Under the pieces are notes generated by a model. It ran no database searches. It was given only the letters and a program-made list of their open reading frames with translations, and was not told where the DNA came from. This document shows positions 17,465 through 28,009 of a DNA stretch of 64,000 bases, one piece after another. A program made the translations under genes and the position numbers. The DNA is from Pseudolysinimonas kribbensis (GTDB lineage Bacteria; Actinomycetota; Actinomycetes; Actinomycetales; Microbacteriaceae), in the NCBI RefSeq assembly GCF_030161895.1, contig NZ_BSVB01000001.1, forward strand, positions 2,418,001-2,482,000. Reading direction: 5' to 3'. Positions within the stretch are counted from its first letter, which is position 1. The number at the start of each line of letters is the position of its first letter.

Positions 17465-18344
17465 AGCTGATAGGTCCGGATGCGGCGCTGCAGCACGACG
17501 ACGTACGCGGCGGTGGTGATGAGGATGATGAGGAAGATCACCGACGCGATGGTCGCGCCGAGATCGAGGTCGGCGACCTGGCCGCTCGAGCCGAAGAAGG
17601 TGCGGTAGAAGAGCGTGCCGAGGATGTCGGTCGAGTAGTTCGGCCCGGGCGCCGATCCGTTGAGCGCGTACACGATGTCGAAGCCGTTGAAGGTCCAGAT
17701 GTAGGTGAGGATCACGATGAGCGCGAACTGCGGCGCGATGAGCGGGAACTTGATCCGCCAGAACAGGCTCCAGGAGCGCGCGCCGTCGATGCGGGCCGCC
17801 TCGACCATGTCGTGCGGCACGGCGATGAGCGCGGTGTACAGGAAGATCATCGGGATGCCGACGTACTCCCACACGGACATGAGCGAGATGGTCGGCAGCG
17901 CGGTGTGCTGATCGCCCAGCAGGGGAACTTCACGAACCCCCACAGCGGGTTGATGATCAGCCGCCAGAGGAACCCGACGATGACGACGGAGAGCGTCGCG
18001 GGCACGAACAGGAGCGTGCGGTAGACGCCCCGTGAGCGCCGCACGGCGGCGGAGGTCAGCAGCGCCGCCATGAGCAGCCCGATCGGCAGCTCCACGATCA
18101 GGTGGATCGCGAAGAACTCGACGTTGTTCAGCAGCGCGTTCCAGAACCGCTCGCTCGTGTAGCGGTCCGTGAACAGGTGCACGTAGTTGCCGAGCCCGAC
18201 GAATCCGGCGGCGCCGGGCTTCGAACTGAACAGGCTCAGCACGACGGAGCTCAGCAGCGGGTAGACGGAGAACAGGACGTAGACCACGAAGGCCGGCAGC
18301 GCGAACAGCAACAGCAGGCGATAGCGGGTGGCGGTGCGGATCAT
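17461..18344 (-). CDS. CUT1-type sugar ABC permease, MalF-like (one frame break at 17922-17925)
   Basis: About 294 aa, six TM segments. It begins MIRTATRYRLLLLFALPAFVVYVLFSVYPLLSSVVLSLFS. The EAA loop is EAARIDGARSWSLFWRIKFPLIAPQF. The break near 17922 (AGGGGAAC) restores to AGGGCGAAC and gives NPLWGFVKFALLGDQHTALPTISLMSVWEYVGIPMIFLYTAL. The gene lies between the binding-protein gene and the MalG-like gene. No ATPase gene is present in this transporter cluster, so a shared MsmX/MsiK-type ATPase elsewhere is expected (family knowledge). Confidence 0.9.
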
Positions 18345-18400
18345 CGATGCTCCGAACGGGCGGGCGGGTCGCGAGCTGGGCGACCCGCCCGCCCAGGGTC

Positions 18401-19687
18401 TCAGCTGGCCGGCTTGTACCAGGAGTCCAGGTCGGTCTGGAGCTTCGAGGTCGCCGACCGTGCGCTGACGCCGTCGTTCAGCACCGTCTGGAGCACCGCC
18501 CAGGTGTCGTCGTCGAGCGGCGGGGTCCCGGCGCTCAGCCGATCCAGCTGCAGGCGCGGGGTGAGCTTCGCGCCCTTCTTCAGATCGGCGAACGCCTGCG
18601 CGAGCTTGTTGTCGTAGCTGACGGATGCCTGCCCCATCGAGAAGAAGCCCGGCACCTTGTTGACGTAGACGCTCTGGAAGTCGGTCGTCGTCAGCCACTG
18701 CAGGAACACCTTCGCGGCGGCCTTGTGCTTGCTCTTCGCATTGAGGCCGACGCCCTGGTCCGGCATCTCCTGGAGATAGCGCTGGTCGCCGCGCGAGACG
18801 ACCGGCGGGGCGAAGACCCCGACGTCGAGCCCGGTCTGGGTCGCGGCCGAGATGTCCCACGAGCCGTCGGGCAGGATCGCCGCCTTGCCGAGGGTGAACA
18901 GCTGCATCATGTCCTCGTACTTCAGCGACGAGTAGCCGCTGGGCAGGTAGGGCTTGAGCGCCGCGACCGCCTGGAAGGCATCGACGAACTCCGGCTCGGT
19001 CAGCTTCTTGCTGCCGTCGATGAGGCCGAGCCGGCCCTCCTCGCCCCTCCAGTAGTTCGGTCCGATGCTGTCGAGCACGTTGTACGAGAGCTGCCAGCCG
19101 TCGGCCGAGCCGAGGGCGAGCGGGGTGTACTTCCCGTTGGACTTGATCTTCCCCAGCACGTCCATGAACTGGTCCATGGTCTTGGGGGCCGTGAGGCCGA
19201 GCTCCTGGAAGATCGCCTTGTTGTAATAGAAGCCGGCGAGCACGGAGGCGATCGGCACGCAGTACGGATCGCCGTCGGCGCCGGTCCACGCCGCGAGCGC
19301 GGTGTCGGTGAAGCCGTCGATGCCCTTCAGGGTCTTCAGGTCGTCGAAGTAGCCCTTCTCGATCCATGCGCGGTTCACGTCGAACGGGCGGCACATGATC
19401 ACGTCCGGACCGGTGCCGCTCTCGACCTGCGACTGGATGGTCGCGTTGTAGTCGTTGGTGTCGGTGGCCCGGTAGTCAACGACGATGTCGGGGTGGGCCT
19501 TCTCGAACGCGGGGATGACGTCCTTCTCCCACAGCTTGGCGTCCTCGGTGCGCCAGTTGCCGAAGGTGATGGTGGTGGTGGCGCGGTCGCCGGACCCGCC
19601 GGTGTCGCCGGATGCGCATCCGGCGAGGATCGCGCCGGTGACGGCGATGACGACGGCGAGGGCGAGCGGTGCGATCTTCGAACGCAT
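18401..19687 (-). CDS. Extracellular sugar-binding lipoprotein of a CUT1 ABC importer
   Basis: 428 aa. The ATG at 19685-19687 has GGAGG about 8 bases upstream. The lipoprotein signal MRSKIAPLALAVVIAVTGAILAGC ends in lipobox LAGC. The mature part shows solute-binding family 1 features: TTITFGNWRTEDAKLWEKDVIPAFEKAHPDIVVDYRATDTNDYNATIQSQVESGTGPDVIM, then LPDGSWDISAATQTGLDVGVFAPPVV and a C-terminal VLNDGVSARSATSKLQTDLDSWYKPAS. Divergent from the Gfo gene at 19890 across a 202-bp promoter region. Ligand unknown, probably an oligosaccharide. Confidence 0.92.
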   Translation of the reverse strand: MRSKIAPLALAVVIAVTGAILAGCASGDTGGSGDRATTTITFGNWRTEDAKLWEKDVIPAFEKAHPDIVVDYRATDTNDYNATIQSQVESGTGPDVIMCRPFDVNRAWIEKGYFDDLKTLKGIDGFTDTALAAWTGADGDPYCVPIASVLAGFYYNKAIFQELGLTAPKTMDQFMDVLGKIKSNGKYTPLALGSADGWQLSYNVLDSIGPNYWRGEEGRLGLIDGSKKLTEPEFVDAFQAVAALKPYLPSGYSSLKYEDMMQLFTLGKAAILPDGSWDISAATQTGLDVGVFAPPVVSRGDQRYLQEMPDQGVGLNAKSKHKAAAKVFLQWLTTTDFQSVYVNKVPGFFSMGQASVSYDNKLAQAFADLKKGAKLTPRLQLDRLSAGTPPLDDDTWAVLQTVLNDGVSARSATSKLQTDLDSWYKPAS

Positions 19688-19771
19688 CGGGTGGGCCTCC
19701 GATCTCGGTCGAGCGGGGAGCTCGAGGGGTCGACGGGCGGCTGCCCGTTGCTGCCGGAGCCTATACAGGCA

Positions 19772-19860
19772 TACAAGAGGTAGCAAGAGGTATTTTGGTC
19801 ATCCCCGCCTTTTCGGGAAAGCCGCGTGATCTGGTAGACATGTGCTCCGCCAGAGGTATC
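19772..19860. promoter_or_regulatory. Candidate GntR operators in the divergent promoter region
   Basis: The 202-bp gap between the binding-protein gene and the Gfo gene contains CAAGAGGTA twice in tandem (19774-19782 and 19784-19792), exactly 10 bases apart and so on the same helix face. It also contains CAGAGGTATC at 19851-19860. The same 10-mer CAGAGGTATC recurs at 22768-22777 before the next operon. An AT-richer stretch (TATTTTGG) adjoins the tandem copy. Binding by the GntR regulators at 15786 and 20922 is inferred. Confidence 0.4.
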
Positions 19861-19889
19861 ATCTGGTTCACTCAGCTTCGGGAGGTCTC

Positions 19890-20925
19890 GTGATCGGTGT
19901 CGGCATCCTCGGGTCCGGTTTCATCGCGGACTCCTATGCGGACGCCCTTCTGGATGTGCGCACGGCTCGCCTCGTGGCGAACTTCTCGCGCGATCCCGAG
20001 CGGGCCGCGGCGTTCGCCGAGCGATGGTCGAGCCCTCCGCCTCCGGCTCGATCGCCGAGCTGTGCGCCGATGAATCCGTCGACCTGGTCGTCGTGGCCCT
20101 GCCCAACGAGGCGCACGTCGAGGCGGTTCGCGAGATCGCCGCGGCCGGCAAGGCGGTTGTGTGCACCAAGCCGCTGGCCCGCACGGCGGCCGAGGCGCAG
20201 GAGATGCTCGACATCGTCACCGCCGCCGGTGTCTGGCACGGCTACGCGGAGAGCTCCGTGTTCTCGCCGAACATCGCGAAGGCGCACGAGATGGTGCGCG
20301 CCGGCGGCATCGGCGAGGTGCTCACGATGCGCGCCCGCGAGGGGCACTCGGGGCCGCACGCCGCGCACTTCTGGGACGCCGAGACCGCCGGCGGCGGGGC
20401 GCTTCTCGACATGGGATGCCACACGGTCGAGAGCGCCCGGCACTTCTTCGGCAAGGACAACCACGTCACCGAGGTCTTCGCGTGGGGGCCACCCTCGCGC
20501 ACGGCGACAAGACGACCGGCGAGGACACCGCGGTCGCGCTCCTGAAGTTCGCCGGAGGACAGCTCGCGACGATCGAGTCGTCGTGGATCGAGAAGGGCGG
20601 CATGCAGCTGCGGCACGAGTTCGTCGGAAGCGAGGGGCGGCTCGTGACCGACACCTCCGTCTCGCCCGTCTGGGGATTCATCGGGCAGCCGGTCGGCTAC
20701 CTCGTCGAGAAGGCGGACTCCGAGACGGGGTGGGTGCATCCGGTCCCGGAGGAGACCCGTGCCTACGGCTTCTCGCAGCAGATGCGCCACTTCGTCGATC
20801 ACTACGAGGCGGGCACCGAGCCGTCGGAGACCTTCCACGACGGCGTCATCGTCAACACCATCCTGGATGCCTGCTACCGCGCCATGCGGTCGGGTCACTG
20901 GGAGCCGGTGCGGTATCCCGCGTGA
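19890..20925 (+). CDS. Gfo/Idh/MocA-family oxidoreductase 1 (two frame breaks)
   Basis: NAD(P)-dependent sugar oxidoreductase, about 345 aa. Rossmann start VGILGSGFIADSYADALLD, then VDLVVVALPNEAHVEAVREIAAAGKAVVCTKPLA with the catalytic EKP replaced by TKP, and HGYAESSVFSPNIAKAHEM. Start GTG at 19890 with GGAGG 4 bases upstream. Break one near 20020-20030 joins FAERW to PSASGSIAEL. It fits a +1 or +4 loss but not the standard pattern, so the exact repair is open. Break two at 20484-20488 is a GGGCG case that restores VFAWGATLAHGDKTTGEDTAVALLKFAGG. The stop overlaps the next GTG. The enzyme probably oxidises the sugar imported by the divergent CUT1 system. Confidence 0.85.
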
Positions 20926-21706
20926 CGAACGTCCGCTCCGACCCCATCTTCCGGCCGGATACCGCACAGCCGCTCTGGGTGCGGGCCGCCGACACGATCG
21001 CGCGCGAGATCGCCGACGGCAGATTGCCGGATGGCGCCCGCCTGCCCGCCGAACGCGAGCTCTGCCAGCGGCTCGAGATCAGTCGCGTGACCCTGCGCAA
21101 GGCGCTGCAGAAGCTCGTCGCCGACGGTCTGCTGACCTCGAGCCACGGCCGCGGCTGGTACGTCGGCCGCGGGGAGACGCGGTGGCCGCCCGCGGCGAAT
21201 GGCCGACGACCCTCGAGTCGTTCAGCGAGACCGCGACGCGGCTCGGGCTCAGCTCGTCGTCGCTCGTGCTGCGCTCGGAGGTCGGGCCCGCGACCATCGA
21301 CGAGGCGGAACAGCTCGGGATCGCGCCCGCGAGTCCGGTGCTGCGGCTCGAGCGGGTGCGGATGCTGGGCGGCATGCCGATCGCGATCGACGCCTCGTGC
21401 CTGCCGACCGCGCTGCTGCCGCCGATCGACGGCGTCGACTTCGCCCGGGAGAGCCTGTACGAACTCCTCGGGACGGCGGGGCACGACCCGGCCTTCGCCG
21501 AGACCACGATCGAGTCGCGGGGCGCCGACGCCGACCTCGCCGCCCATGTCGGCGTCGATCCCGGCAGCCCGGTGCTGGTGCTGCGCCAGCTGGTGCGCAG
21601 CGCCGATGAGCGCCCCGTGCTCGTGAGCACGGTGCGCTACGCGGGCGACCGGTACCGGCTGCGCACCGTCTTCACCCGGTCGGCGCCGGGCGGCCGGGCG
21701 CGCTGA
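20922..21706 (+). CDS. GntR-family (HutC-type) transcriptional regulator 2 (one frame break at 21171-21174)
   Basis: About 261 aa. Winged helix with QPLWVRAADTIAREIADGRLPDGARLPAERELCQRLEISRVTLRKALQKLV and wing SHGRGWYVGRG. After the break (GCGGGGAGACG restored to GCGGGCGAGACG) it continues RDAVAARGEWPTTLESFSETATRLGLSSSSLVLRSEV and a UTRA domain ending VRYAGDRYRLRTVFTRSAPGG. Strongly similar throughout to the regulator at 15786, a duplicated pair flanking one transporter. Cotranscribed with the Gfo gene (GTGA overlap). Confidence 0.9.
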
Positions 21707-21731
21707 GGCCGTCCGCCGGCGGCGGCGCCGG

Positions 21732-22674
21732 TCAGGGCAGCACGACCGACTTCACGAAGTCGGGGGTCGGCGCCTCCATGAGCTCATAGGCGGCGTCGAC
21801 GCCGTCGAGGCCGACGCGGTGCGTGATGAGGCGTCCGGAGTCGATGGCGCCCTCGCGCAGCAGGTCGAGGGCGCGCGCCATGGCGCGCATCGTCCGCCGC
21901 CGGTCGGGCGAGAACCCGTTGACCACCGTCACGGCCTTGTACCAGAGCCGCATGTCGAACGTGGCCGTGCCGGCGTGGTGGTAGCCGACGACGCACAGGG
22001 TGCCGTACGGGCGCACGAGCGAGCCGGCCGTCTCCAGCCCCGGGGTGACGCCGGTGGCCTCGAGCACGAGGTCCATGCGGCGATCGGCCGCGCCCTCGGC
22101 GCCGTCGCCGTAGCCCTCCGGCAGCGCGGCCGGGTCGTAGACCTCGTCGGCGCCGTTGCGCAGCCCGTGCTCACGCGCGGCCGCGCTCGGGTCGACGCCC
22201 ACGATGATCGCGGGGAGTGCCGGCGCAGCAGCTGCACGAGCCCGAGGCCCATGAAGCCGAGCCCGACCACCGCCACCCGGGCACCCGGAAGCGGCGTGCA
22301 GCGGCCGAGCGCCTCCTCGAGGCAGGCCAGCGGCTCGCCGATCCAGAGCGCGGGATCGGCGTCGTCGGGCACCCGCAGGATCGCGTCCCGGTTCATCACC
22401 GCACGTTCGGCGAAGCCCGGACCCCGAGGCCGGTCACGACGTCGCCGACCCGCCAGACGCTGTCCGGGGATCCGAGGGCGACGATGCGGCCCACCATCTC
22501 GTGGCCGAGCCGGATCGGATCGCCGTCGCCCGGGCCGGAGCGCCACGGCGCACGATCCGACGTGCACACGCCGCACGCCAGCACGTCGACGAGCACCTGG
22601 TCCGCCGTCGGCACCGGATCCGGGGACTCGACGATCTCCGAGCGACGCGGCCCGGTCACCTGACTGATGCGCAT
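21732..22674 (-). CDS. Zinc-type alcohol dehydrogenase / MDR oxidoreductase (two frame breaks)
   Basis: Medium-chain dehydrogenase, about 314 aa after restoration. LACGVCTSDRAPW carries the catalytic-zinc Cys, LGHEMVGRIVALG the GHE motif, and VAVVGLGFMGLGLVQLLRRH the NAD-binding Rossmann turn. The structural-zinc four-Cys loop is absent, so it is a short sorbitol/threonine-dehydrogenase-like form. Breaks at 22422-22425 and 22212-22215 are both GGGCG cases, restoring VVTGLGRPGFAERAVMNRDAIL and LRRHSPAIIVGVDPSAAAREHG. The ATG at 22672-22674 has AGAGGGAA upstream. It faces the next operon across a 109-bp divergent region. Confidence 0.85.
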
Positions 22675-22763
22675 GGTTCCCTCTGGGTGGAATGGATGGT
22701 CTGCGTCTTGTGCCGCGACTGGTATCAGTGTACTTTCGCAAAAGCCAACTGGTAAATAGGTGG

Positions 22764-22777
22764 GATACAGAGGTATC
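22764..22777 (+). promoter_or_regulatory. Candidate operator before the 22.8-39.3 kb operon
   Basis: GATACAGAGGTATC is a 5-bp inverted repeat (GATAC/GTATC) around AGAG. It contains the CAGAGGTATC decamer also found at 19851-19860. The embedded GAGGT may also act as ribosome-binding site for the ATG at 22784 (9-base spacing). Upstream, ACTGGTATCAGT (around 22729-22740) and AACTGGTA give further palindromic half-sites. Regulation by one of the two GntR paralogues is inferred. Confidence 0.4.
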
Positions 22778-22783
22778 GCACCA

Positions 22784-23872
22784 ATGGGAACGGACGCGAT
22801 GCAGCCTCAGACCGCAGCGGTGATCGCCGTGGGATCGCAGGGACGCGTGCACCTGCACGGCTACCGGCAGCGCCCCGACGTCGCCGTCGTCGCGATCGCC
22901 GACCCGGACCGCGAGCTGGCGGAGAGCGTCGCCGCCGACGCGGGAGTCCCGGCCGTCTACGCCGATCACCGTGAGCTGCTCGCCGCCGAACGGATCGACA
23001 TCCTGAGTATCTGCACGCCGCCCGGCCTGCATCGGGCCATCGTCGAGGACGCGGTCGCGGCCGGCGTGCGGGCGATCCATTGCGAGAAGCCCGTGGCGCT
23101 GACCTTCGGCGACGTGCGCGGGATGCGCGACCTGTGCCGCGAGCGCGGCGTGCAGCTCACGATCAACCACCAGCGCCGGTTCGAGACGGTGTACCGCGAC
23201 GTGCGCGACCTCGTGGCCGCCGGCGGCATCGGACGCCTGACGATGCTCGAGGGGTACTGCGCGAACCTGTTCGACTGGGGCTCGCACGTGCTCGACCTGC
23301 TGCTCTTCCTGAGCGGCGACGACGCGCCCGAGACCGTGTACGGCCAGATCGACGTCGACACGATCCGCCGCATCTACGGTGCGACCGCCGAGACCGGATC
23401 GGTCACCCACCTGCACTGGTCCGATGGCCGCAACGCCGTCGTCTTCACGGGTCGCGGGCCCGAGCATCGGGCGGTCGGCCCCGACACCGGGATCGTGCTG
23501 CACGGCACGCAGGGCCGGATCGAGATCGCCGACAGCCACGCGGTCGTGCGCTCGTTCGACGGCGCGTCCCGTGAGTTCCGGAGCCGGATCGAGGAACGCA
23601 ATCGCGTCGATCTGGGTGGCGCCGACGCCACGATCATCCAGGCCACGACCGAGGCGATCGCCGATCTCGTCGAGGCGCTGCGCGAGGGCCGTGAGCCCGC
23701 GCTCGACGCCCGGCACGGCGTCGCGGCGGCCGAGCTCATCTTCGCGACCTACGAGAGCAGCGCGCGCCGCGGCTCGGTGCGGCTGCCGCTGCAGACCGAC
23801 GACAACGCCCTGCTGCGCGGCATCGCCCAGGGGTACTGGACGCCGGTCGGCGAGACGACGGGGACCTTCTGA
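22784..23872 (+). CDS. Gfo/Idh/MocA-family oxidoreductase 2
   Basis: 362 aa, uninterrupted. Rossmann motif AAVIAVGSQGRVHLHGYRQRPDVAVVAIADPD, then IDILSICTPPGLHRAIVEDAVAAGVRAIHCEKPVALTFGD with the catalytic-site EKP. TINHQRRFETVYRDV carries a conserved basic segment, and FDWGSHVLDLLLFL the WGxHxxD signature. The protein probably oxidises or reduces a sugar or cyclitol with NAD(P). I prefer the ATG at 22784 (GAGGT 9 bases upstream) over 22760, which lies before the operator-like palindrome; ATG 22799 is a second option. Its stop overlaps the permease ATG by 1 base. Confidence 0.9.
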   Translation: MGTDAMQPQTAAVIAVGSQGRVHLHGYRQRPDVAVVAIADPDRELAESVAADAGVPAVYADHRELLAAERIDILSICTPPGLHRAIVEDAVAAGVRAIHCEKPVALTFGDVRGMRDLCRERGVQLTINHQRRFETVYRDVRDLVAAGGIGRLTMLEGYCANLFDWGSHVLDLLLFLSGDDAPETVYGQIDVDTIRRIYGATAETGSVTHLHWSDGRNAVVFTGRGPEHRAVGPDTGIVLHGTQGRIEIADSHAVVRSFDGASREFRSRIEERNRVDLGGADATIIQATTEAIADLVEALREGREPALDARHGVAAAELIFATYESSARRGSVRLPLQTDDNALLRGIAQGYWTPVGETTGTF

Positions 23873-24849
23873 TGAAGGGGTTCCTGCGCCGCGTGGCCTT
23901 CTACCTGATCACGGCCTGGGCCGCGATCACGCTCAACTTCCTGCTGCCGCGACTGATCCCGGGCGACCCCGTCACCCGCATGCTCGACCGCTTCCACGGT
24001 CAGCTCGGTCCGAACGCGGTGTTCGCGCTGCGCAAGCTGTTCGGCCAGACCAGCGACAACATCTGGGATCAGTACGTCGACTACTGGACCCGGCTGCTGC
24101 ACGGCGACTTCGGCGTCTCGTTCACCAGCTACCCGACGCCCGTGACGACCATCATCGGCCAGGGCCTGCCGTGGACGCTCGGCCTCATCGGTGTCTGCAC
24201 GGTGCTGAGCTTCATCATCGGCACCGGCCTCGGGGCGTTCGTGGGCTGGAAGCGCGGCACCTGGGTCGACGGGTTCATCCCCGTCACCACGTTCCTGACC
24301 TCGATCCCCTACTTCTGGTTCGGCCTGATCGTGGTCTACGTCTTCGCGGTCGTGCTGCGCTGGTTCCCGCTCTCCGGCGGTTACACCCCGGGCCTGACTC
24401 CGGGGTTCAACACGGACTTCATCGGCAGCGTCGTGCTGCACGCGCTGCTGCCCTCGATCGCGATCATCGTGTCGTCGATCGGCTACTGGCTCCTCGGCAT
24501 GCGCAACATGATGATCACGACCCTCTCCGAGGACTACGTGCTGCTGGCCCGCGCGAAGGGACTGTCGGCCCGCCGGATCCTCTCCACGTATGCCGGGCGC
24601 AACGCCCTACTGCCCTCGCTCGCCGGCTTCGCGTTGTCGCTCGGGTTCATCGTCGGCGGATCGATCATCACCGAGGTCGTCTTCAACTACCCCGGCATCG
24701 GCTACGCGCTGTTCCAGGCCGTGCAGGGGCAGGACTACCCGCTCATGCAGGGGATCTTCTTCATCATCACGATCGCCGTGCTCGCGGCGAACCTGGTCGC
24801 GGATCTGCTCTACGTGATCCTCGACCCCCGCACACGGCAGGGGGCCTGA
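23872..24849 (+). CDS. Oligopeptide/dipeptide-type ABC permease (DppB-like)
   Basis: 325 aa inner-membrane permease, six TM segments. The N-terminus VAFYLITAWAAITLNFLLPRLIPGDPV is the classic OppB/DppB start. The EAA loop YVLLARAKGLSARRILSTYAGRNALLPSLAGFALSLGFIVGGSIITEVVFNYPGIGYAL is the ATPase contact region. First transporter gene of the operon, followed without a gap by the DppC-like gene. By family the transporter could carry peptides, nickel or, as often in actinobacterial sugar operons, oligosaccharides or glycosides; context favours the last. Confidence 0.93.
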   Translation: MKGFLRRVAFYLITAWAAITLNFLLPRLIPGDPVTRMLDRFHGQLGPNAVFALRKLFGQTSDNIWDQYVDYWTRLLHGDFGVSFTSYPTPVTTIIGQGLPWTLGLIGVCTVLSFIIGTGLGAFVGWKRGTWVDGFIPVTTFLTSIPYFWFGLIVVYVFAVVLRWFPLSGGYTPGLTPGFNTDFIGSVVLHALLPSIAIIVSSIGYWLLGMRNMMITTLSEDYVLLARAKGLSARRILSTYAGRNALLPSLAGFALSLGFIVGGSIITEVVFNYPGIGYALFQAVQGQDYPLMQGIFFIITIAVLAANLVADLLYVILDPRTRQGA

Positions 24850-25876
24850 ATGTCGACGACCACCTTGGCGGAGGCCTCGGTCGACCCGAACGAGACCATC
24901 ACGCGCGAGCGCGGGAGGCGCTTCGCCTGGATCCGCGGATTCCGCTCGGCCAAGACCGTCACGGGCGTCGTGCTGCTCCTGTTCTTCGTGCTGGTCGCCG
25001 TCATCGGGCCGCTCGTGATCCACACCGACCCCTCCGCCGTGAGCAACGAGGTGCTGCTGCCGCCCTCGCCGCAGCATCTGCTCGGCACCACGCACACCGG
25101 GCAGGACGTGTTCACGCAGGTCGTCGACGGCTCGCGCATCTCGCTGCTGATCGGATTCGTCGCCGCGGTCTTCGCGACCCTCCTGTCGATGCTCTTCGGA
25201 CTCGCCTCCGGCTACCTCGGCGGGTTCTGGGACGAGGTCCTGTCGGTCATCAGCAACATCTTCCTGGTCATCCCGAGCCTGCCGCTGGTCGTGATCCTGG
25301 CCGGTGCCCTGCCCTCGACGGGGTCGCTGGCCATCACGATCGTGATCTCGATCACCGCGTGGGCATGGGGCGCACGGGTGCTGCGGGCGCAGACGCTCTC
25401 GCTGCGCAAGCGTGACTTCGTCGAGGCCGCCCGTGCCACGGGCGAGAGCACCTTCCGCATCATCTTCCGCGAGATCCTGCCGAACCAGTGGGCGATCGTC
25501 GCGGCCACGTTCCTCTCCACGGTGATCGGGGCGATCCTCACTCAGGCCTCCTCGCCTTCCTCGGCCTGACCGACGTGACCGAGTGGTCGTGGGGCGGGAT
25601 CCTGTACTGGGCGCAGAACAGCTCGGCCCTCGCGTTCGGCGCGTGGTGGTGGTTCGTGCCGCCGGGACTGTGCATCGCGCTGCTCGGCACGGCGTTGTCG
25701 CTCATCAACTTCGGCATCGACGAGTTCATCAACCCGCGGCTGCGCTCGGCCGGGATCGCGACCCGGAAGGGCGCGAAGCGTGCCGCGCGCGCGTCGGCGG
25801 CTGGCATCCGGCGCGCGACGGGACGCACCCCGCGCCGTGCCCTGCGGCGCACCGACGCCGCGTTCACCCGGGGTGA
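24850..25876 (+). CDS. Oligopeptide/dipeptide-type ABC permease (DppC-like), frame break inside and a lost stop codon
   Basis: About 342 aa. ATG directly follows the previous stop. The N-terminal TM after FRSAKTVTGVVLLLFFVLVAVIGP is typical of DppC. The EAA motif is DFVEAARATGESTFRIIFREILPNQWAIVAATF. At 25549-25553 TCCTC should be TCCCTC, restoring ILTQASLAFLGLTDVTEWSWGGILYWAQNSSALAFGAWWWFVPPGLCIALLGTALSLINFGIDEFINPRL. At 25870-25873 CGGGGTGA should be CGGGCGTGA, which restores a TGA stop at 25874-25876 after DAAFTRA. Without this second repair the permease appears fused to the ATPase that follows. Confidence 0.88.
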
Positions 25877-25877
25877 C

Positions 25878-27996
<2,119 letters not shown>

Positions 27997-28009
27997 GAGG
28001 AAGCACACG

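Noticed and set aside
22760-22784. Start of the Gfo gene at GTG 22760
   Set aside because: It would place the first codons across the CAGAGGTATC palindrome and lacks a ribosome-binding site; ATG 22784 has GAGGT at 9 bases.
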